DNA of 64,000 nt, from positions 87,427,361 through 87,491,360 of the forward strand of contig NC_073691.1 in assembly GCF_029784155.1 (NCBI RefSeq), read 5' to 3'. Position 1 is the stretch's first letter, and every line of letters starts with the position of its first letter. A program made the position numbers and the translations under genes. Source of the stretch: Uranotaenia lowii. Taxonomy: Eukaryota; Arthropoda; Insecta; Diptera; Culicidae. Under the pieces are notes generated by a model, which was not told where the DNA came from, searched no databases, and worked only from the letters and a program-made list of their open reading frames with translations. Positions 44,808 to 55,786 of this stretch are shown piece by piece.

Positions 44808-45744
44808 CCGTAAACTGGGGGAACATTGATCACTTTTTTAATTCATTTTCGAATATTTCCGAAGGGGTTGTTTTTTGTAACACTATTTTTTTTTAAATAC
44901 TTACTAAGGTAAGGAGTATAAAGCATGATAATTGATAGCAGAATATTCAAACGACATTAGCGGCTATAACTAAATGTTTGTTACAAAACCAGATTTCATG
45001 ATTATGAGTAACTTTGATCACTATGGTTTTAACGTATCTCAACATCTTTAAAATTATTGTTTTGATGCCAATTAGCACAGAAGGCTTAAAACATTAATAT
45101 CAGTAATTGAAGGACTCAATTGAATTTTTCAACGTTCTCTTTTAAAAACAAATATACTCAAAGATGGACAATATTTCTGCATACATTTAGGGGCAAAATT
45201 TATAAACATTTCTCAATATTTTTTGGACTCAAAAATAAATGAAATTTTACCATCATGCAATTCTGTAGGTACACCCACTGTTTCTATGTTCTTTTATTTT
45301 ATTGAAACTAAACCATTTTACAAGGTTTTAGCCATTTGTTCTATACAGGCTTTCTCATAGAAAATGTCCGTTTTTATAAAAATCCCAAAATTATTATAGA
45401 ATGACCATAAAACTAACTCTAAAACTACACCTATACAAAGGAAAAAAGTTAAACTTAAATCATCCGATTTGCTTCTAAATGCTATCATTTTATCAGGAGA
45501 GGTGTTTGTTTGTGAGTCTTCGAAAAAACAGTTATTTTAAAACTTTAAAACTACATTTTAAGTGTGATAAAAAATCTCCCACTAGAAACCAAATTAAGCC
45601 TATTTGAAACTCAATTTAAAGGTTTTCAAACGTAGAAATCAGTTTTCAGTGCCACTTCAGATTTAGTTAATGATGCTTATATGCAAAAAAAAAATTCATG
45701 ATGATCAAAGTTACCCTGGTGATCAAAGTTCCCCCAGTTTACGG
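44808..45744. mobile_element. 937-bp MITE, copy 1 (CCGTAAACTGGGGGAAC ends)
   Basis: The ends are CCGTAAACTGGGGGAACATT and, inverted on the right, CCGTAAACTGGGGGAACTTT. TA follows on the right; the left TA has decayed to CA. The interior is collinear with 62,404-63,353, sharing GTTTGTTACAAAACCAGATT and TACTCAAAGATGGACAAT-type blocks. It is non-coding. Confidence 0.88.
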
Positions 45745-45746
45745 TA

Positions 45747-47084
45747 CGTTCTATGCAACTCAAAATTCAATTTCCTATTGATACTTTCAAGTTCCAAAAC
45801 AGGCCTAAATGACCTTGCACCAAATATCATAAGAAAATCGACATGAATACATTAACGCCCAACAAGCTGGCCGAATACAAATACCAGAGTTTTGATCGAA
45901 AAAATTCAAACTTTTTAACTAATTTAAATACAAATAGTACATGAAATATCAGCTCTTTATCAGCTCTTTGAAAAGCTCTTTATCTTAAACTTCCATGGGA
46001 GCTCTCCCATCTTTTCCAATTTTGTCCCCCACTGCTTGAAGATGGTAGGCAAATTTAACCGGCTTGAGACCCAAGCAGCACTTATCATGGTAATGAAAAA
46101 TATATTAAATTAGTTATGTATTAGATACAGTGCAAATTTCTTTATTTTTTAAATTAATTTACTGCGGCAAAAATATGAATATTTAAAAAAATATCAGTTG
46201 CATCACTTAATAAGTTCTCAGCGTTTTTTTTATTTTCTCTTTGAAAGTCAAATATTCAAAAATGTTGGCACAAACAAATTTCTTAATTTACTTTTGTCCC
46301 GTATATTGGGGCAAGTGTCAATGCAATGCTTATTTACAGATGCGTCAGAGTAATGGCTTAAAATGGATTTAATACGAATTCCTGTTTTTTGTTCTATCAA
46401 GTTTCACTGATATATCTGCAGTATTCCTGCAGTATAAATTTATGTTTGTTACTCCACTTTTAACGAATGCTGTTCAAAGGGAATGGACCTTCATTTACAA
46501 AGACATTTAAGAATTTTCAATATTCGCTTTAGTTTCAACATTCGGAATACCCTTTCTGATCTTTTCAACATATTGAATAATTTTGAAGATGAATTTCTTA
46601 AAATTTCGACGTTTACCCTTGTCCCACCGTGTAAGTTAACAGGAGGAAATATTGTTTTGACCACTTTAACGGTATACTAAAAAATTTTCGTAAAAATTTT
46701 GCTTCCAGTTGAAGATCAGTTCTAAAGTCTCGCTTTTCAAAAACGAAGCGGATAAAAAGTCTCTTTTATGCAGCCATGTAACAAAAAAACACTTTTCATG
46801 TTAAGTACGTACTTGAATTGGTATGTAAGCAAAAAGTACGATGGTTTTTTTCAGAATTATTTAAAATAAAAAGCTCCCATTTTCATTTCTAAATTCGTTT
46901 CAGTTGTGTTTTTTTGGCTGAAATAACAATTTCTAGAAGAAAACATAATTTTTATTTTTTTTAACAGAAAAAGTTGAACGTTTGAACATGTTCTAATGTT
47001 CCTTGAATGAAAAGTCGAATGCTGCCTACATTAACACGAACTAAATATGGAAGTATTTTTGCAAATCTTTCAATTGGTTTTGAT
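45747..47084. other. Non-coding AT-rich stretch
   Basis: Scraps resembling TA-MITE interiors (TTTGTCCCCCACTGC near 46,020; TATTGGGGCAAGTG near 46,305) are present, without complete ends. Confidence 0.35.
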
Positions 47085-47872
47085 TCGATTGATAAAATAC
47101 CAATCCGTGTCACATCTAGGCGTCATTTATTACCACGTGCAATTAAGCAAGAAAAAAACACATCTAGGTTGCATATCGCTCCCACGTGCATAAGAAATAA
47201 AGGTACTTGGTTGAGAAAACGGCGCCTGATTTAGTTACTATCCACTTGCGACGACGACGTTTGCTTGACCATAGAGACGAAAAACAAACCCCTCAAATAA
47301 AAGAAAATCTCACAAAATGGATGCCATGACTTTTCAATTACAGTTTTGACAAAACAAAATGTAGGTATATGTTTTAATCGATCGGCAAAATGTCAACCTG
47401 GGTCTCATCTAGGCGTCATTCATAACCATGTGCTGTACAAATGAGCTTGAAATTGAGTAGAAAAAAAATTACATCAAGGCTTCATATCGCCACCCCTTGC
47501 ATTGAAAATATGCTTGGTTGAGAAATACGCGCCAAAATATTCCCACTGATCAGTATGCTATGCCATGGTTACTATCCTTTTGCGACGATGGCTCGCGACG
47601 CCTCGACCATGGAGACGAAAAACAAACCGCCCAAAGGATGAAAAATCTCGAGAAAATGTATGTCATGACTTTAATTTGTTCCGAAAAACTACAAATTTAG
47701 TATGGAAGCCCCCCTTCCCTTAAGTCGGATGGAGTTTTGACTATTACAGAAACCATCCCCGGCCTCAAAAACCCTCAGATGCCAATTTTGACGATGATGG
47801 GTTCTGTAGTTTCCGAGTCTATAGGGAACAGACAGACAGACAAACATTCATTTTTATATATATATAGATTAA
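47085..47872 (+). repeat. Tandemly duplicated repeat (~290-340 bp) with retroposon-like tail
   Basis: Two units share CATCTAGGCGTCATT (47,113 and 47,406), CTTGGTTGAGAAA and AGAGACGAAAAACAAAC (47,272 and 47,610). After the second unit the sequence ends TCCGAGTCTATAGGGAACAG, then a (CAGA)n run and TTTTTATATATATATAGAT, like the tail at 8.64-8.72 kb. It is non-coding. Confidence 0.65.
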
Positions 47873-48121
47873 AAGATGGCTCCTAGTGTAAACAACAATC
47901 GCTCCGAAGAAACTAGTACGATAAAATTTGAAGGAGTCAAGCAATCTCGTTTGTACCCGGCAGTGTTGCTGGTTTATTTGAATTGCCTTCAATGCCAAAA
48001 GACATACCTTCATTAAATAGGTTATAACTTCGTTGTCTGAAGAGAGAATAAGTTACGATCTTTGAACAATGTTGTTAAGCGGAAAATTTTCTTTAACAAA
48101 TTTATAAATTGGCACAAAAAG
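47873..48121. other. Short non-coding interval
   Basis: No features. It does not contain the missing 3' half of the Tc1 element that would be expected if the R1-clade element had inserted simply into it. Confidence 0.4.
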
Positions 48122-48234
48122 GGTTGACCACGCGCCATGTATTGGCGTCCTCGCACATCCTCCGCACGATGTTGTCGGCTGTCGTGTCCGGTCCGCAGGC
48201 GGCAAGCATGTTAGCACGTACCTCTTCGAACCTT

Positions 48235-50815
48235 GGACAGCTGAACACTACGTGCTCTGGCGTCTCATCTGTCTCCGCAGGTTAGACAGGATGGCGAAGC
48301 CACGTGCCCAAACCGATGGTGGTACTGCATGAAACATCCGTGACCAGTCAGGAACTGTGTCATGCAAAAGTCCACCTCACCATGTCTTCGATTCATCCAG
48401 GATCCGATATTAGGGATCAAGCGATGGGTCCACCGGCCACGTTCCGAGCTGTCCCACTGGTGCTGCCAGTTGGACAGCGAGGTCTCTCTGGCATGTTTCC
48501 GCACGTCGGGCATGTGCCTGTGCTGGTAGCAGAAGGTATCTTCCTCTAGCAAGACCGAGCTGGGCATGAACCCCGCCACAACATCAGCAGCTACCGAGGA
48601 CACCGTTCGGTATGCGCTATTTACACGCAGGTTCATCAGCCGCTGCACACTGCAGAGCTTTTGCAGATTACACTGCCTGCTCAAGGCTGCCACTCCGTAA
48701 CGCAGAATGGACGAGGCCACACTCGCCAGGACCCTCCTTCTGCTGCAGCGGATCGCCGAGTTGTTCGACATGGCCCGTGAGAGGGCTGCTGTCGCCATTG
48801 CCGCTCTTTTGCAGGCGTAGTCGACGTGGGCCGTGAAGCTCAGCCGGTCGTCGATCATCACCCCCAGGTATTTTACCGCACGCTTGGACTCAATTGTGCA
48901 CGGTCCAACTGCGATCGTCCTTGATTGTGCTGAAATCAGGTTGGTGATCAGCACCATCTCGGTCTTGTGGTGAGCCAGGCGTAGGCTCTTGGAGCGCATC
49001 CAGTTTTCCACCTTGTCAATAGCTACTGTGGCGAGTAGCTGGACTTCCTCCGTTGACGGGCCCGATGCCAGGAGAACTACATCGTCGGCGAATCCCACAA
49101 GTCTCACTCCTGTGGGGAGACGCAGTCTCAGCAGTTCGTCGTAGACGATGTTCCACAATACCGGGCCAAGTATCGATCCTTGTGGAACCCCTGCCGAGAC
49201 TCTCACTGTTTCCAGTCCCTCGCTGGTCATATACTGTAGTTGGCGGTCACGGAAGTAACACTCCACCATCCTACAGATATATGCCGGAATCCTCATGTTG
49301 ATGAGCGACGACGCAATCGCTGCCCAACTGACGCTGTTAAACGCCGTTCTTGACGTCGAGAGTGACCACTGCGCTCTCCTCTCCGTTTTTTCAACCTGGC
49401 TTCATCTGCCCTTTCGATGACCAGTCGAATGGCATCCACCGTGCTACGACCTTTCCGGAAACCGAACTGTTTGTCGGAAAGGCCGTTCGCACCTTCGTTG
49501 TAGAGCTGGATCCTACTCTGTAACACCTTTTCCAGAACCTTGCCAGCAGTGCCCAAAAGAAATATCGGGCGATACGCTGATGGTCCACCAGGTGGCTTGC
49601 CCGGTTTTGGCAGGAGCACCAATCGCTGCCGCTTCCACACATCTGGGAAGACCCTATCATCCACATACTGTTGCAGTGAAGACCGGAACATTTCGGAATG
49701 TTCCATGAGCGCAGCCTTCACTGCCACATTAGGGATGCCATCCGGACCCGGAGCTTTGTTCAGCTGAAGGGACTTAGTGATGTCGCGCAGTTCCTCCAGT
49801 GAAATCTGCTCATCTTCACTCGTATCCCAGTCGAATGGGACCCTCGGCCATGTCACTACCTCGTGCTGTGCTTCCTGTGGCGCACCTCCGCTCCGCGTTT
49901 TGACCATGACAATCCTGTAAGCGTCGCCCCAGGGGTTGTCGTTGGCGTCCTCGCAGAGTTGCCTGAATCGTGCCTTTTTACTCGCCTTAATTGCCCTGCA
50001 GAGAGCAGACCTCACAATTGCGTAGGGTACTCTCTGCTCCGCTCTCGCTGACGGGGACGTCGCTCTATGTCGCATATGTCGCCTAGCCCGTAGGCAGCTA
50101 GTACGTAGGTCTGCGATTTCAGCCGTCCACCAGTAGACGGGTTGTCGAGTGTCCTTCCGCTTCGCCCTCCTTGTCATCGCAGCGTCGCATGCGCGTGCGA
50201 GTACCCTCGCTAAGTCTTCCGCGGACAGGTTTTCCAAGGTCCTCTCCCAGTTTAACACCTCGACAAAGATGTTCTGGTCGAATTGTGTTGTCTTCCAGAG
50301 ACGTGCTCCTGTTGTCGTACCTCTTCTACCTGCCGCTAACTTGTGCCCACACGATAACGGATCGCGAAGTAATCGCTATCGGTGAACACGTCGCTTACCC
50401 TCCAGTCGCTCGTCCAGCCCGGACTGCTGAAGGTGACGTTGATGATGGACTCGCTCCCATTCCTGTGGTAGGTCCTCGTGTTGCCTACATTTCCCAGGTC
50501 AACGTAGGCGTAGCAGCTACAGACGAAGATCCCGTTGACCTTGGCTATAACGAAGCCTTCCTCACCAGCGGAAACCACCTCTTGTACGGGGTATCTTCCT
50601 GTAACCCATATCGCGGCCAGTTTGGCTCTATCGGTTACCCAATTGCTGCCATCCGTGGTCCTACGATACGGGTCTGCTACTAACGCCAGGTCCAACTTTT
50701 CCTCAAACGCCAACTGGCACAACAGCTGGTGTGCCGAGTGGCAGTGGTTGAGGTTGAGCTGAACCGCTTCTATCCCCGCGAAGGTGCAGCCGACGCCTTT
50801 TGAAAGGCGGGACAC
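48235..50815 (-). pseudogene. ORF2 of the second R1-clade element, broken
   Basis: The N-terminal endonuclease keeps QLNLNH and the acidic ADPYR block but goes directly from CSCYAYVD to a C-terminal piece with TDSDYFAI, so the central ~60 residues with the GDFNAW block are deleted. The reverse transcriptase starts near 50,258 and shows WWTAEIADLRTSCLRAR, NKAPGPDGIPN, QFGFRKGRSTVDAI, a frameshift at ~49,330-49,360 around the first catalytic Asp block, then VPQGSILGPV and an intact FADD at about 49,090. The C-terminal part has WTHRLIP and TGHGCF, and a CLTC...EH...C zinc motif split by a frameshift at ~48,285. It is inactive. Confidence 0.87.
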
Positions 50816-51217
50816 CTAGGGTTGCCAGCCCTGTGTCCTCCACCGCAGTGGAGACACTTTGCGTTTTTGGTGCAGCCAGCCGCCTGATGGCCAGCTTCGC
50901 CGCACCGCCAACACAACCCGCTCCTATCTGCGCCCTTGCACGCAAAAGACTTGTGCCCATATTCTACACACCTGAAACACCTTTCCGGTTGCTGGGGGAT
51001 GGCTATCTGGCAGATAGACCAACCCACCTTTAGCCGCCCACACTTGAGTGCGGCTTTTGCTGCCGCAACCGGAAGCTTCACGAAGGCCACCTGTGTCTCG
51101 CATCTCGACCGAGATCTGGTCAGTCCCGATCTTGCACAGATCCCTCAGCGCATTCTGCACCTCAACATCCGTGGCTATCTCGTCAAGGTTTTTCACCCTG
51201 ACGGTAACCGTGGTCTG
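50770..51217 (-). pseudogene. Gag C-terminal part of the second R1-clade element
   Basis: The minus strand from 51,213 reads VTVRVKNLDEIATDVEVQNA, part of the gag central region. A frameshift near 51,085 follows, then three CCHC knuckles (CFRCVEYGHKSFAC, CWRCGEAGHQAAGC, CLHCGGGHRAGNPRC) before a stop at 50,770. The N-terminal half of Gag is missing. This end overlaps the start of ORF2, as in the intact element. Confidence 0.85.
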
Positions 51218-51941
51218 GAGGCACTCTTTCATGTACACTTGTCCGTTCATCGTGTCCTGGGTCACGTGCGAGAAGCGGGGTGCACTTCTCGCGCGTGCAG
51301 ATGGCTTGCCAAACCAGGAATGTTTGGACATCTTCTGAGGGCGGACATTCTCCAAAATGCTGAACTTATCCTTGCCCGTGAAAAACAGGTAGCCGGGGAT
51401 CAGTTTGAAGTCGGCCTTCACATATGTTTCGTCGTCCATGATGCAGCATTCAACTTTCATCAGCATGTTGAGGTACAACTTCCTGGCACGGATTTTTGCG
51501 GACTTGTTCTGCTTCTCGTCGCGATTAGGTGACTTTTTTACCTTGAACGTTCGAAGTCCAGCCTTATTTTTGGCCTGCTGGACAAAACTTCAGCTTAGAT
51601 GCAGCATCTTAGCCACATACCGAACGGAGGCGTTCGGGCTTCGGTTAAAGGCCCCAACTACGCGGTTGTGATTTTTGCTGTTGTACGGAATACTTTTCCC
51701 TTCACTCCTGGGCTTCCGATCGGTGATCAATCGTTCCTCGTACCACTTAATCACTCGTGATACCGTGGAATTCGCAATTCTCAACGTTTTTTTATTTTTT
51801 AATGTCTTTATTATAGAGATTTTCAGCTTTCAGCTGCTTCATCTCCCCCAACGTTTTAGCGATGGAATGATGCGAAAGGTCCTTGTTTTTGTGATGAATG
51901 CGCAAGATTTTATCACGTACGTTCTGTTCTTTCGACTCCAT
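51218..51941 (-). pseudogene. Tc1-type transposase N-terminal part, broken
   Basis: The ATG at 51,941 starts MESKEQNVRDKILRIHHKNK. After the KTL codons a 58-bp retroposon tail intrudes (51,791-51,848). Reading resumes with the helix-turn-helix RIANSTVSRVIKWYEERLIT, then a second DNA-binding part (NRVVGAFNRSPNASVRYVAK). A frameshift at ~51,590 is followed by KLYLNMLMKVECCIMDDETY, which has the first catalytic Asp, and then GQVYMKECLQ, where the Tc1 codons end. The second Asp and the Glu are absent. Confidence 0.85.
51782..51857 (-). mobile_element. 58-bp 3'-truncated retroposon end with 9-bp target duplication
   Basis: CAACGTTTT is duplicated at 51,782-51,790 and 51,849-51,857. Between them, on the minus strand, lies GGGGAGATGAAGCAGCTGAA...AATAAAGACATTAAAAAATAAAAAAA, a polyadenylated 3' end. 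It splits the transposase codons. Confidence 0.82.
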
Positions 51942-52092
51942 TTCCGCGAGTTGTGATCACAGGACTTTAAAATTTGCAGGATGTAAACAATGCACTATGA
52001 ACTAAATCGACCCAAAATTTCATTAAATTCTACCAACGGCTAAAAAGTTAGAGCAATTTCATTGTGTGGCAATTTCATCGTGGACACCCTTT

Positions 52093-52629
52093 AAGACCTT
52101 GCTCGCGAACGTTTCGGCAAAATTCCTTATATAAGATTAATGTTCGTCTCTAGCGAATAAGAAAAGATGGACAAAACATTTTTCATTTAGCATAAGAAAA
52201 CTTTACAGATAGTAAAAACGTATTTTAAGTTCTAAATGTGTCTAAAAACACCAAAACAAAAGTTGCCCAAGATACCCCACAAAATGTGGCCCACGATTTC
52301 CCACAAGCAATGATTTGGAAATTGGTTGCGTTTGTGTGACTTATTGATGTTTCATCAAAAATTCCTTTTCCACGTGAAAGAACATGACAAAAATTAGATC
52401 ATAAGCATATGAGCATATTTTTGTTATGTACTTTAGGTCTCCCACGGATGCAATTTTGCGGGTGCTTGTTTAATTATGTAAGTATATTTTTCTAGGCTAG
52501 GTAAATAAAAGAAGCATATGATACGTACATAAGTCAACAACATATAGAAAAACATGCTTACGCAATGCGACGACGATGACAGTTGGATTGAGTTTGATGT
52601 CTCAACACACAGTTGAGAATTTTAGAGTG
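52093..52629. other. Non-coding stretch, probably MITE interior
   Basis: GTTGCCCAAGATACCCCACA and TGGCCCACGATTTCCCAC near 52,265-52,300 resemble the TA-MITE families. A left end was not found. Confidence 0.4.
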
Positions 52630-52653
52630 GCTCACGTTACCCCACTCTCCCCT
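52630..52653. mobile_element. TA-MITE terminus (GGGGAGAGTGGGGTAACG type)
   Basis: The sequence ACGTTACCCCACTCTCCCC is followed by TA at 52,654-52,655. It is similar to the ends of the 5855-6829 MITE. It directly abuts a hAT transposase fragment. Confidence 0.6.
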
Positions 52654-52655
52654 AG

Positions 52656-52762
52656 TAATGTTGTTGGTGAAAGTTTTCATGAAGAGCTCGTGGCCCACCT
52701 ACGAAATACAAAATTTAGTTTGATTGTTGACGAGTCAACAGACATAAGTTGCAAGAAGTCGC
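52656..52762 (+). pseudogene. hAT transposase fragment (DESTD motif)
   Basis: The plus strand reads GESFHEELVAHLRNTKFSLI directly followed by VDESTDISCKK. This is the first catalytic Asp region of hAT transposases. Only about 33 residues remain and the frame soon leaves the family. The MITE end on its left shows how it was cut. Confidence 0.65.
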
Positions 52763-52939
52763 CGGGTGATGATCGTGAGAACTTTTCTCACATGTTTTGG
52801 TTCAACTGCCTCTAACCAATTCTATCGAACACAATCTCATGTGTTCGATTCGTCTGTAGCTGGTTGTGGGTAGCATGTGGCTTCTTCGTCACTTGCTACA
52901 AAAATTTAGCTGGCACTGGGACAGAGAATCACACAAATA
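52763..52939. other. Short non-coding interval
   Basis: Nothing recognised. Confidence 0.4.
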
Positions 52940-53017
52940 CAGTAGAACCCCGCTAATCCGTACTCAGGTAATCCGAGCTTCCTCGTAATCCGAACCACCA
53001 TGTTCACACAAACTCCA
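52940..53017 (+). mobile_element. pogo-like MITE terminus interrupted by the BEL LTR
   Basis: CAGTAGAACCCCGCTAATCC follows a TA at 52,938-52,939, then come GGTAATCCGAGCTTCC and CGTAATCCGAACC. The sequence is cut at the LTR edge. The inverse end type is at 22,380-22,436. Confidence 0.65.
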
Positions 53018-53570
53018 TGTTGTTACGAGTTATGCGCCTGGATGATATGTGTTGGGGCTTAGGTTTGGCTTACCAGATGTTCGAAGGGTTTGCTACAGTT
53101 ATACACCGCTATATGCTACAAACGGCCCAGAAAAATAGCAGACGTATATCGCACTTCCAACAACTTGGATGATGATGAAAATTTACCGCAATGACACCGA
53201 TATTCCGCAATCTGCGACTGCACTTAACACCGCACAACAACGGCACACCTTGCCGGCATAAATCAACGGGTTTTCAACGAAATTAAATAGGGTTTTTTTA
53301 CTTCTTTTGGGGAATTTTAGGCTTAATCTTTGGTGGATAAATAAACGCGCAACCGAGCAGCATAAGGTTCTAACTATACTGGTTTATTGAACTTTGTACA
53401 TTTCTGTTGTACCTTGTACAAAGGTACACAATTTGAGAGCTTTACTCAGAGCTTACTTTAAGCAATTTCGATTGTGAGTAGGCTCTATTAAGATGACAAA
53501 AATAAATTATTTAGAATTTTACGTTTCATTTCAAAGATCTTTTCGTTAAGGTTTTTGATTGGTACCAACA
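53018..53570 (-). repeat. 3' LTR of the BEL/Pao element
   Basis: On the minus strand it begins TGTTGGTACCAATC just after a TTTCAAGGTGGCCGGAA stretch that may act as primer region for the second strand, and ends CTCGTAACAACA, giving TG...CA ends and a length of about 550 bp. The left edge could be 53,018 or 53,021. No 5' LTR is in the window. Confidence 0.55.
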
Positions 53571-54065
53571 TTCCGGCCACCTTGAAATGGCTTATTTCAA
53601 AATAACAAAAAATGATACTTCTCCTTCGACATATCTTGGGACTGCTGATCTTCAGCAGGGCTAGCTGGAAGCTGGATTGCTATAGCGTAGGGGGTTGGCC
53701 GCAACATAGGGAACACGGCCGTCTTCAGGTGGATGCCAACTATCGCAGTCAGCGTACGTACAGATGATCAACACTTCTGGCTGGATGGATGATCACGGGA
53801 ATTGTCGACCGTTTGGAACATCGACAGGACAAGGCTCACTCACGGACTTGGATCTTGGAATTTGGCAGCGTTACTTGCTACCAGGCCACTCGGGCGGATA
53901 CGGATAGGCACAACACTGTGCCACGGAACCTCTGCAACTGGGAAAAGAAAGAACAGGTAGATCGAACGATTGGATTGGAGTATTTGGAACCGCAATTACC
54001 TGTGATATTCCCACGAGCGCCTCGAGCAAATTTCGGCGTGCTCTACCAGGTCTTCATTTCAGGAT
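53571..54065 (-). other. Region between BEL coding end and 3' LTR
   Basis: No coding continuation. It is probably the element's 3' untranslated region. Confidence 0.45.
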
Positions 54066-55128
54066 TCATTGTTCAGCTGGCGGATCTGGCATTGGAAGCA
54101 GGGCCAGCTTGTTGACACACCTCCTTACATCTTCTCGTTTTCCGGTTCGTAGCGTTACCACTCGAACAACGCCGTCCTTACCGAGGTGCAGTTTCTTGAC
54201 GATACCAAGCGGCCATTGAGCGGGTGGCAACAAGTCATCGTGGATTACGACCATACTTCCTTCTTGGATGACTGTTGCTGGCTTCTGGTGCTTCGTTGCT
54301 CGGGATTGTAGTTGCTGAAGGTATTCTGGGTACCATCTCCTCCATATACGCTGGAACCTTTTTTGGGTTAGCTTCCAGTGTGTCAAATGGTTATCGGGAA
54401 CTTCAGCAACATCTTCATCGGGTGGTGCTCGCAGGCTTCCTCCAACTAGGAAGTGTCCAGGCTTAAGAGCTTCTATGTCGTCGGGCTCAGTTGGAATTGG
54501 GATGAGTGGTCTTGAGTTTAAACACATTTCAAATTCTAATGTTGTCATGTCTTCATACGTGATGTTGGTTTGCCCAATCTCCCGGAGCAAGTGATGTTTT
54601 GCCGATTTAACCGCTGCTTCCCACAATCCTCCAAAGTGGGGGGAGCGAGGTGGGATAAATTTCCAACATATACCTGCTTCGGCACACCAGTCGAGAATCT
54701 GTTTTCTACCATCAGCGTCGGACTTCAACATCTAGTGAATACGTCTCAGTTCGTTGTGGGCACCTCGGAAAGCTGTTCCATTATCGCTATGGATTTCGTG
54801 TGGTGTGTTCCTTCGAGCGGCAAAACGTCGTAAGGCTGCGATGAAAGCTGATGTTGACAGGTCTGAAACCAGCTCTATATGCACAGCTCGGGTAGTGAAA
54901 CAAACAAAAATTGCTATGTTGGACCTCGGTTCCGCACCAGGGATTTAATGTACACTGGGCCGCAGTAGTCAACACCACAAACTGCAAATGGTCGTCTTGG
55001 AGCAACTCGGGAAGTTGGAAGATCTGCGGAAACACCTATGGCACTGGTGATAAACACGACGGGCTAAATCACGTGCACCTATGACCCAGAACTTTTGGCG
55101 AATTGTTGCTAACATTAGCTGCGGGCCG
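54066..55128 (-). pseudogene. BEL/Pao integrase region, broken
   Basis: The first part (from ~55,125) keeps FWVIGARDLARRVYHQC of the zinc-binding side. The next part has lost frame near 55,035-54,787; the catalytic core Asp residues can be recognised in different frames there. An in-frame TAG at ~54,734 precedes the long open stretch 54,731-54,066, which has the catalytic Glu region (PHFGGLWEAAVKSAK), RPLIPI, and the C-terminal BEL-type domain (LLPPAQWPLGIV and RRCVNKLALLPM) that ends at 54,066. Integrase would join element DNA to the chromosome; this one is dead. Confidence 0.87.
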
Positions 55129-55386
55129 GCGTGGAGTACACCCAAAATTCAGCCTCTGTGCCTATGGCGTGTAGTCAATTACATAGCATCATTGGTACAA
55201 GAAGATAACGCGACCGGTGCTGATTCGCTTTGCTCCCACCGGCATTAACCTCCCAAGTCAACCGAATTGCTTATGTCTGAAAGAAACAAAATAAAAACGT
55301 TTGCACGTCCCTCCCTATCGCATCATAAGACGAAGAAAGATGGAAACAAATACCGGCCAACATCAGGCAGCCAGCGAACCGAGCAC

Positions 55387-55612
55387 TGTGCGTGTGAATG
55401 TAGCAAAAGCAACAACAAAAACATCCTTCTAATTCAATCCCTTCAATCAACCGGCAAACAACCACGGCCAAGCTGTGCGTGTGTATGCAGTAAAAGCAAC
55501 AAAAAAGACATTGCTTCAATTCAATCAACCGGCAAACAACCACGGCTAAGCTGTGCGTTTGTATGTAGCAAAAGCAACAACAAAAACATTCCTTCAATTC
55601 AACCGGCAAAGC
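55387..55612. repeat. ~80-bp tandem repeat, three units
   Basis: Units start TGTGCGTGTG at 55,387, 55,474 and 55,552 (the last reads TGTGCGTTTG). Each holds AAAAGCAACAACAAAAACAT and ends in CAACCGGCAAA. Units are 87, 78 and ~61 bp. Open frames through it reflect the repeat. Confidence 0.8.
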
Positions 55613-55786
55613 TGCCCGGCTTTAGCAGCTGTGTATATGTAGCGTGTGTATGTAATAGCAGGCAGTAAGCAAAGCACAGTTCTCATTCAATGGGTTTCCC
55701 TTTGCCTTCACTCCCGTTCCCTTTCCCGTTACCATCGCAAGACAAAGGACTACCTTGAAAGGCGGCCAAACGCCGGGAAGCCACCG

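Larger units (their letters stand above)
48122..51217 (-). mobile_element. Second R1-clade non-LTR retrotransposon, 5'-truncated and decayed
   Basis: The minus-strand element carries the C-terminal part of Gag, a deleted endonuclease and a long reverse transcriptase. It lacks a visible poly-A tail. Its wording is close to, but distinct from, the 13,952-19,079 element, so they are two families or old branches of the same clade. On its 5' side it joins a Tc1 transposase remnant in frame. Confidence 0.88.
51218..52092 (-). mobile_element. 5' half of a second Tc1 (DD37E-like) element
   Basis: The right end on the minus strand is AGGGTGTCCACGATGAAATT, a Tc1-type terminal repeat. The left half of the element is missing beyond the junction at ~51,213-51,218 with the R1-clade element. 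The terminal sequence and protein differ from the 1409-3324 element, so it is another family. Confidence 0.8.
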
